Shown: piece after piece, positions 58,642 through 64,000 of the stretch | Layout of the letters: each line of letters begins with the position of its first letter | Numbering within the stretch: position 1 is the first letter of the stretch | Assembly: GCA_011050675.1 (NCBI GenBank) | Contig: DRFI01000023.1 | Span: forward strand, 332,079 to 396,078 | Reading direction: 5' to 3' | From: Maribacter sp. | GTDB lineage: Bacteria > Bacteroidota > Bacteroidia > Flavobacteriales > Flavobacteriaceae | Length of the DNA: 64,000 bases | Translations under genes and position numbers: made by a program | Notes under the pieces: model-generated | What the model was told of the DNA's origin: nothing | Database searches by the model: none | Seen by the model: the letters and a program-made list of their open reading frames with translations, nothing else

Positions 58642-60618
58642 TTAATAATCTATAAGCTCTCTTAAGACAGATTCAAATCTAGACTTAGCCAAATACTGTT
58701 GTTCTAGTTGCGCGTTAAAAGGTATTGGAGTTTCTAAACTACCCACTCTTTTAATTGGACCATCTAAATATTCAAAACAGTTTTCCATAACCATTGCAGA
58801 AATATCACTGGCTATACCCCCGAAAAGACTGTCTTCTTGTAATATTATTAGTTTTCCAGTCTTTTTGACAGAATCATAAATTGCAGTAATATCTAAGGGT
58901 TGTAATGTTCTAAGATCAAGTAGATCTGCACTGATACTCTTATTCTTTTCTAGTGTTTCCAATGCCCAATGCACACCTGCACCATAAGTTACAATCGTTA
59001 TTTGATCACCCTTACTTAGAAGACTTGCTTTTCCTAAAGGCAATGTGTAATAATCAACAGGTACTTCTTGATACAAACTTCTATACAATCCTTTATGCTC
59101 AAAAAACATTACAGGGTTTGGATCTTCAATTGCCGTGGCAAGTAACCCTTTAGCGTCATAAGGAAAAGCAGGATATACCACTTTTAATCCTGGGGTTTTA
59201 GTAAACCAAGCTTCATTTGTTTGGGAATGAAAAGGACCTGCGGCTACACCACCACCGCAAGGCATACGAATAACAACATCTGCTTTCTCTCCCCACCTAT
59301 AATAGCTCTTCGCTAAATAATTGACAATTGGATTAAAACCACTACTTGCAAAATCTGCAAATTGCATTTCCATTACCGCCTTCATTCCATTTATAGATAA
59401 ACCCATTGCGGCAGATACTATTGCCGATTCACATATGGGAGTATTCCGCACGCGATCTTTCCCAAAATCTTCAACAAAGCCATCTGTAATTTTAAACACA
59501 CCACCATACTCCGCAACATCTTGCCCCATGATAACCAGGTTATCAAATCTTTTCATAGATGCTCTTAATCCATCAGAAATAGCATCAATTAATCGTATAC
59601 TTTTAGTTTCTGTACTTGGAGTAATGCCTTTATATTCAAAATTTTGATAGACTTCACTTAATTCTTTACTTTCATTAGGTATAATGGAGTCTTCATTAAA
59701 TGCGATTTTTAAATTCTCATCAATCTCTGCTTGAATTTCAGCTTTATAATTTTCAATATCCTCATCAGAAAGTAGGTTTTCATCTAATAAATAATTCGTG
59801 AAATTTTCTAGTGGATCTTTCTCACCCCACATATCTAAAAGTTCTTGAGGCACATATTTAGTTCCGCTTGCTTCTTCATGTCCACGCATGCGAAATGTTT
59901 TAAATTCTAACAATACCGGTCTGGGATTAATTCTCATGTCCCTAACCAACTGCGAAACTTTAGAATAGACCTCCAATATATTATTACCATCAATAATATG
60001 AGATTCCATACCATACCCTACACCTTTATCCGCAATGTTTTCACATTTAAACTGCTCATTGGTGGGGGTCGATAAGCCATAACCGTTATTTTCTACACAA
60101 AACAACACTGGTAAACCCCAAACAGAAGCAACATTTAGCGCTTCATGAAAATCACCTTCACTGGTTGCTCCTTCACCTGTAAATACAGCAGTTACCTTAT
60201 TTTCTTTCTTTAGTTTATGAGCTAGGGCTATACCATCTGCAACACCTAATTGCGGTCCTAAATGAGAGATCATACCTACAATCTTGAAATCTTGTGTGCC
60301 AAAATGAAAGCTTCGATCTCTACCTTGGGTGAATCCGCTTGCCTTTCCTTGCCATTGCGCAAATAATCTAAACAACGGTATCTCCCTCGTAGTAAAGACG
60401 CCCAAGTTTCTATGCATGGGCAAAATATACTCATCACTATCTAAAGCCATAGTTACACCAATTGAAATAGCTTCTTGACCAATGCCGCTAAACCATTTCG
60501 AAATTTTACCTTGACGTAAAAGTATCAACATCTTCTCCTCTATCATACGAGGCTTAAGCATTGATTTATAAAGCTTTAACTTAACATCTTCAACTACTGT
60601 AAAATCAGTATAGTTCAT
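58642..60618 (-). CDS. Fused E1 alpha-beta subunit of branched-chain 2-oxoacid dehydrogenase
   Basis: 658 residues. Alpha-like half (about 1-330): FSGIGQEAISIGVTMAL, MHRNLGVFT, and TPP motif GEGATSEGDFHEALNVASVWGLPVLFCVENNGYGLS. Beta-like half (about 345-658): GQDVAEYGGVFKITDGF, RVRNTPICESAIVSAAMGLSINGMKAVMEMQFADF, FEHKGLYRS, GAGVHWALE, and LRTLQPLDITAI. Decarboxylates branched-chain 2-oxo acids and feeds the E2 lipoyl arm, giving isobutyryl- or isovaleryl-CoA starters for iso-fatty acids. The alpha-beta fusion is typical of Bacteroidota. Divergent from the oxygenase gene at 60740. Confidence 0.93.
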   Translation of the reverse strand: MNYTDFTVVEDVKLKLYKSMLKPRMIEEKMLILLRQGKISKWFSGIGQEAISIGVTMALDSDEYILPMHRNLGVFTTREIPLFRLFAQWQGKASGFTQGRDRSFHFGTQDFKIVGMISHLGPQLGVADGIALAHKLKKENKVTAVFTGEGATSEGDFHEALNVASVWGLPVLFCVENNGYGLSTPTNEQFKCENIADKGVGYGMESHIIDGNNILEVYSKVSQLVRDMRINPRPVLLEFKTFRMRGHEEASGTKYVPQELLDMWGEKDPLENFTNYLLDENLLSDEDIENYKAEIQAEIDENLKIAFNEDSIIPNESKELSEVYQNFEYKGITPSTETKSIRLIDAISDGLRASMKRFDNLVIMGQDVAEYGGVFKITDGFVEDFGKDRVRNTPICESAIVSAAMGLSINGMKAVMEMQFADFASSGFNPIVNYLAKSYYRWGEKADVVIRMPCGGGVAAGPFHSQTNEAWFTKTPGLKVVYPAFPYDAKGLLATAIEDPNPVMFFEHKGLYRSLYQEVPVDYYTLPLGKASLLSKGDQITIVTYGAGVHWALETLEKNKSISADLLDLRTLQPLDITAIYDSVKKTGKLIILQEDSLFGGIASDISAMVMENCFEYLDGPIKRVGSLETPIPFNAQLEQQYLAKSRFESVLRELIDY

Positions 60619-60739
60619 TACTATCGTAAATTTTGAGTATTAAAATATAAATGTAACAAAAATGCATATAGAAAGTATAGATTATAACAAAGCTTGTAAA
60701 TCCACAATAATTATTAATTTTACATAAATTCTTTATATT

Positions 60740-61690
60740 ATGAGCTTAGTACCTAGTGTAGATTTATCGGATTTTCTTTCTGATGACCCAAAAAGAAAAC
60801 AAAAGTTTATTGATGAAATTGGAAAAGCCTTTGAAGAAATCGGCTTCGTTGCTTTAGGCGGACACTTTCTATCAGATGAATTAGTTAATTCTTTATATGC
60901 TGAAATTAAAGATTTTTTCAATTTACCTAGCGAAGTAAAAGATGGGTATCAAATTGAAGGTATTGGAGGTCAACGTGGTTATACATCTTTCGGAAAGGAA
61001 CATGCTAAAGGTAGAAAAGAAGGTGATTTGAAGGAATTTTGGCATTTTGGCCAATATGTTGAGGATAATGATGAATTAGAAAAGGAATATCCTGACAATG
61101 TAATGGTAAAGGAATTACCTCAGTTTAATAAAGTTGGTGAGGAAACCTATAAGATGTTAGAGAAAACAGCAAGATATGTTTTGCGTGCACTGGCATTACA
61201 TTTAAATCTTGATGAATTTTATTTTGATGACTTCATTAAAAATGGAAATTCAATATTGCGCCCAATACACTACCCACCTATTACCTCTGAACCTAAAAAT
61301 GCAGTAAGAGCAGCAGCTCATGGTGATATTAACTTGATTACTCTTTTAATGGGTGCTCATGGTAAGGGTCTACAAGTACAGAATCATGAAGGAGAATGGG
61401 TAGATGCTATTGCTAAGCCAGACCAGTTAATGATTAACGTAGGCGATATGTTATCTCGTCTAACAAATAACAAACTATTATCTACTATTCATCAAGTAGT
61501 GAATCCACCAAAAGAGCTATGGGGCACTTCTAGATACTCAGTTCCATTCTTTATGCACCCGGTAAGTGAAATGCCTTTAAACTGTTTGGAGAATTGTATT
61601 GATGAAACGCACCCTAAGTTATACACCGATATTACTGCAGGTGAATTTTTACATGAAAGATTAATTGAACTTGGGTTAATTAAAAAGTAA
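60740..61690 (+). CDS. Isopenicillin N synthase-family Fe(II)/2-oxoglutarate oxygenase
   Basis: 316 residues. Double-stranded beta-helix with the 2-His-1-carboxylate iron site: His194 and Asp196 in AAHGDIN, His251 in STIHQVV, plus the R-x-S co-substrate motif SRYSVPFF (Arg265, Ser267). N-terminal DIOX_N region with FEEIGFVALGGHFLS and GGQRGYTSFGKEHAKGRKEGDLKEFWHF. Hydroxylates or oxidatively modifies an unidentified small molecule in the cytoplasm. It shares a transcript with the SUI1-like gene, 5 bases downstream. Confidence 0.92.
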   Translation: MSLVPSVDLSDFLSDDPKRKQKFIDEIGKAFEEIGFVALGGHFLSDELVNSLYAEIKDFFNLPSEVKDGYQIEGIGGQRGYTSFGKEHAKGRKEGDLKEFWHFGQYVEDNDELEKEYPDNVMVKELPQFNKVGEETYKMLEKTARYVLRALALHLNLDEFYFDDFIKNGNSILRPIHYPPITSEPKNAVRAAAHGDINLITLLMGAHGKGLQVQNHEGEWVDAIAKPDQLMINVGDMLSRLTNNKLLSTIHQVVNPPKELWGTSRYSVPFFMHPVSEMPLNCLENCIDETHPKLYTDITAGEFLHERLIELGLIKK

Positions 61691-61695
61691 CCAAA

Positions 61696-62025
61696 ATGGA
61701 CCTTAAAGACCAATTAAAGAATTTATTCCCAGAGCACGAACAAGAAGAAACTCCTGTAACGAAAGAGTCTAAGAAATCTATCTGGCTTCAAGATGACCCT
61801 ATCATTTGTAAATACGAAAAGCGAAAAGGTAAACCAATTACAATCTTAGAAGGGTATACTGGCGCAGATGAAGATTTTAAGAAATTAGCGAAAGAACTGA
61901 AGACCAAATTGAGCGTAGGCGGTAGTTTTAAAGATGATAAAATCATTATCCAAGGAGATTACCGAGATAAAATTATGGCAATACTTAAAGATAAAGGATT
62001 CTCTGTTAAGCGAGTAGGCGGATAA
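61696..62025 (+). CDS. SUI1/eIF1-like translation factor (YciH family)
   Basis: 109 residues. N-terminal acidic linker, then a SUI1 domain: KRKGKPITILEGYTGADEDFKKLAKELKTKLSVGGSFKDDKIIIQGDYRDKIMAILKDKGFSVKRVGG. The VGGSxKDxxIxxQGD motif is diagnostic. YciH-type proteins bind the 30S subunit and influence start-site selection. It starts 5 bases after the oxygenase stop. In a genome with weak Shine-Dalgarno use this factor may matter more than usual (inference). Confidence 0.93.
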   Translation: MDLKDQLKNLFPEHEQEETPVTKESKKSIWLQDDPIICKYEKRKGKPITILEGYTGADEDFKKLAKELKTKLSVGGSFKDDKIIIQGDYRDKIMAILKDKGFSVKRVGG

Positions 62026-62134
62026 ACCGACAAAAATACCTTCATTAAAAGTTCTATTTGTTTTCTGTTAAATAATTTTATAACGTTGTTATAAGTGTTA
62101 TTTTTAATCTAATCAAACTAAAATCAAACCTGGT

Positions 62135-63067
62135 ATGAGTTCTCTCTTGCACATTACCAATGGAGACGTTTTCACCGAACGACTTCAAAAACTAAACTTA
62201 AGTGGTGATGTTATCACATGGCGCGAAATGCTATGCGAAGGACAGACATTACCGACAGTTGGTACTGAAACATTTTGGAAGGCTCGTTTTGAGTTTCTCC
62301 ATAAAAATTATAAAGTCTCAAAATCGTGGTTTATTGAAAAGACCTTAAAGGAATATAGGTCGTTATGTAGCCATAAACAACAAGATCATATCGTGCTTTG
62401 GTTCGAGTATGATCTTTTTTGTCAAGTGAATATGCTTGCCGTTATAAGTTGGCTGTTAACGCACCGAAAATATGCTCAAATATCTTTAGTATGTAGCGGA
62501 AAAGAAGATGATACAGACAAAATGTACAGCCTTAACGAGCTTACAGATGAGCAGCTTTTAGACCTTTACAACAACAAGAAAGTTTTAACCCAAGATGATG
62601 CTGAATATGCAGATTATGTGTGGCAATTATATTGCAGCAATAATCCTATTCGATTAGAAAACTTGACGGATTTTAACGATTACCAATTTGATTATTTAGG
62701 TAATGCCGTTAAATCTCATTTAAAACGTTTTCCAAGTATTAACAACGGTTTAAATGAAATGGAAAATACCATTTTACAACTTGCACTTGACAAGAAGCCG
62801 AAGTCAAAAACGGAATACATGAATATATTGCTTAAAAACCAAGGTAATCTTGGTTTTTCCAATACGCAGTACGATCGTGCGTTAACAAGATTGAAACCGT
62901 TGATTACCAGTCTAAATCCTGTACGTTTATCTAAAAAAGGGAAAGAGATTTTAGATGGAAAAACAAGTTACTACTCTTGTATTCAAGATAATGATGTGTA
63001 TTTAGGAGGTGCATTAAAATATAACTTCCTTTACAATACTACTACTAACCGAATTTTAAAATTATAG
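62135..63067 (+). CDS. DUF1835 domain protein
   Basis: 310 residues. The DUF1835 domain (1-130) has LHITNGDVFTERLQKLNLSGDVITWREMLCEGQTLP, TLKEYRSLCSHKQQDHIVLWFEYDLFCQVNMLAVISWL. The C-terminal half (about 180-310) resembles a helical DUF3658-like tail with WQLYCSNNP and SNTQYDRALTRLKPLI. Function unknown; often found in Bacteroidota and Firmicutes. Last codon lies 2 bases before the phosphorylase ATG, suggesting co-transcription. Confidence 0.85.
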   Translation: MSSLLHITNGDVFTERLQKLNLSGDVITWREMLCEGQTLPTVGTETFWKARFEFLHKNYKVSKSWFIEKTLKEYRSLCSHKQQDHIVLWFEYDLFCQVNMLAVISWLLTHRKYAQISLVCSGKEDDTDKMYSLNELTDEQLLDLYNNKKVLTQDDAEYADYVWQLYCSNNPIRLENLTDFNDYQFDYLGNAVKSHLKRFPSINNGLNEMENTILQLALDKKPKSKTEYMNILLKNQGNLGFSNTQYDRALTRLKPLITSLNPVRLSKKGKEILDGKTSYYSCIQDNDVYLGGALKYNFLYNTTTNRILKL

Positions 63068-63068
63068 C

Positions 63069-63935
63069 ATGCAACTAAAGCCTGCTGAGCTAATCATAAA
63101 TGAAGATGGCAGTATTTACCATCTTAATTTATTACCAGAAGAAATCGCAACAACCATTATAACTGTAGGCGACCCAGATAGGGTTAGTCAGGTATCTCGT
63201 CACTTTGATACTATAGAGGTCAAAAAAGGCAAACGCGAATTCCATACACATACCGGACATTTAAACGGTAAGAGAATTTCGGTAATTTCTACCGGAATTG
63301 GTACAGACAATATTGATATTGTATTAAATGAATTAGACGCATTAGTCAATATCGATTTTAATACCAGGTCCCTAAAAGAAAACCATACTTCTCTTAATAT
63401 AATTAGAATAGGCACAAGTGGCGCTATTCAACCAGATATACCTATAGATTCTTTTCTTATAAGTAAATACTCCATTGGCTTTGACGGACTATTACACTTC
63501 TACGAGCATGATGAAATTAACCATCCTAAGATAGAAGATGAATTTATTGCTCATACCGAATGGAGTTCTGAAAAAGCAAGACCTTATGTGCTTTCCTATT
63601 CAGAAAAACTAGGCGAATTGTTCAGTGATAATCGTATACGATTAGGATTTACAGCAACAAATACGGGATTCTATGGACCACAACAACGTCAGTTAAGGAT
63701 AAAACCAAGTCAAATAGAATTAATGGAGAAATTATCTTCATTTAATTATAATGACCTAAAATTAACTAATCTGGAAATGGAAACTTCGGGTATTTATGCC
63801 CTTGCCCAGATGTTAGGACACCAAGCAGTATCTCTTAATTGTATTTTAGCAAACAGATCCACGGGAGAATTTTCCACCACCCCTACGGAATCTGTTGATA
63901 AGCTAATTGAATTTTGCTTGCAAAGGTTGGCTTAA
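63069..63935 (+). CDS. Nucleoside phosphorylase (uridine phosphorylase-like)
   Basis: 288 residues, PNP_UDP_1 fold. ITVGDPDRVSQVSRHFDTIE opens with the phosphate-binding GDPxR loop; VISTGIGTDNIDIVLNEL, IIRIGTSGAIQPDIP (second phosphate site), and LTNLEMETSGIYALAQMLGHQAVSLNCILANRSTGEF (ribose-binding ME) follow. Phosphorolyses a nucleoside to base and ribose 1-phosphate. Base specificity is unclear, but the layout is closer to uridine phosphorylase than to PNP. Follows the DUF1835 gene directly. Confidence 0.92.
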   Translation: MQLKPAELIINEDGSIYHLNLLPEEIATTIITVGDPDRVSQVSRHFDTIEVKKGKREFHTHTGHLNGKRISVISTGIGTDNIDIVLNELDALVNIDFNTRSLKENHTSLNIIRIGTSGAIQPDIPIDSFLISKYSIGFDGLLHFYEHDEINHPKIEDEFIAHTEWSSEKARPYVLSYSEKLGELFSDNRIRLGFTATNTGFYGPQQRQLRIKPSQIELMEKLSSFNYNDLKLTNLEMETSGIYALAQMLGHQAVSLNCILANRSTGEFSTTPTESVDKLIEFCLQRLA

Positions 63936-63989
63936 CAAACAATTACAATATTTTAATATTGTACTTCTTATTTTTACTGAAACCTTATC

Positions 63990-64000
63990 ATGAAAAAAGA
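63990..64000 (+). CDS. Start of the next gene (partial, cut by the window end)
   Basis: An ATG at 63990 followed by Lys codons (MKK...), 54 bases after the phosphorylase stop. Only 11 bases are visible, so nothing can be said about the product; a signal peptide start would fit. Confidence 0.3.

Overview
The window is a chromosomal segment of a marine-type member of the Flavobacteriaceae (Bacteroidota); Maribacter or Zobellia relatives would fit, but the genus is inference. Supporting signs are the low GC content, many lipoproteins with an S/G-C lipobox, a type IX secretion (T9SS) sorting tail on a giant surface protein, the Bacteroidota promoter elements TTTG / TAnnTTTG, almost no Shine-Dalgarno sequences, DUF4251/DUF1835/DUF2807-type families, and a flavobacterial type III PKS cluster. 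No rRNA, tRNA, CRISPR array, transposase or integrase was seen.

Layout. 1-3.9 kb: tail of a SnoaL-like gene, FAD-linked oxidase, amidohydrolase lipoprotein, DUF5995 protein. 4.2-13.3 kb: an ECF sigma factor followed by two homologous very small proteins, an MscS-type channel, a DUF2807 protein, a LapA-like protein, and a tight four-gene operon (P-loop ATPase, MscS-like membrane protein, cation/proton antiporter, voltage-gated K+ channel). Four promoters in this block share one ECF-like motif, GTGACCTttt-N8-nGkGTA, with identical spacing. I regard this as the best candidate for an undescribed system: a self-contained membrane/ion-stress regulon. 13.6-18.2 kb: NAD salvage operon (NrtR-like Nudix regulator, deoxyribosyltransferase-like protein, NAMPT/NadV, an unknown protein, a PRPP-synthetase-like protein) with three matching operator palindromes. 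18.3-24.8 kb (minus): a 1,927-residue BspA/DUF285 T9SS cargo protein translationally coupled to a fibronectin-like lipoprotein. 24.9-25.5 kb: decayed second copy of the 3' end of the NAD operon. 25.5-30.1 kb (minus): TPP-riboswitch-controlled thiS-tenI-thiE-thiG-thiH operon, then a second ThiE that has lost active-site residues. 30.3-36.4 kb: truncated beta-lactamase-family gene, surface lipoprotein plus beta-barrel pair, unknown protein, Kelch protein, CDGSH protein. 36.8-42.4 kb: mercury resistance operon (ArsR-type regulator, MerTP fusion, YncE-like lipoprotein, exported HMA protein, MerA, second flavin disulfide reductase). 42.6-51.5 kb: cold-shock protein, FKBP isomerases, TlpA thioredoxin with a propeller-like lipoprotein, TolB-like protein, small secreted proteins, HPF-like hibernation factor, TerC. 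51.5-57.2 kb (minus): type III PKS cluster with its own ACP, ketosynthase, dehydratase and FabL-like enoyl reductase, plus methyltransferase and flavoprotein, probably making a methylated phenolic or quinone lipid. 57.2-64 kb: OmpA/lipocalin-like pair, fused branched-chain E1, Fe(II)/2OG oxygenase, SUI1 factor, DUF1835 protein, nucleoside phosphorylase.

A recurrent architectural oddity: three times an intact plus-strand gene is followed by a block of cargo and then by a decayed copy of that gene's own 3' end (DUF5995, the NAD operon tail, merA). This is what single-crossover (Campbell-type) integration of a circle carrying a 3' gene fragment would leave, although duplication and deletion could also explain it.
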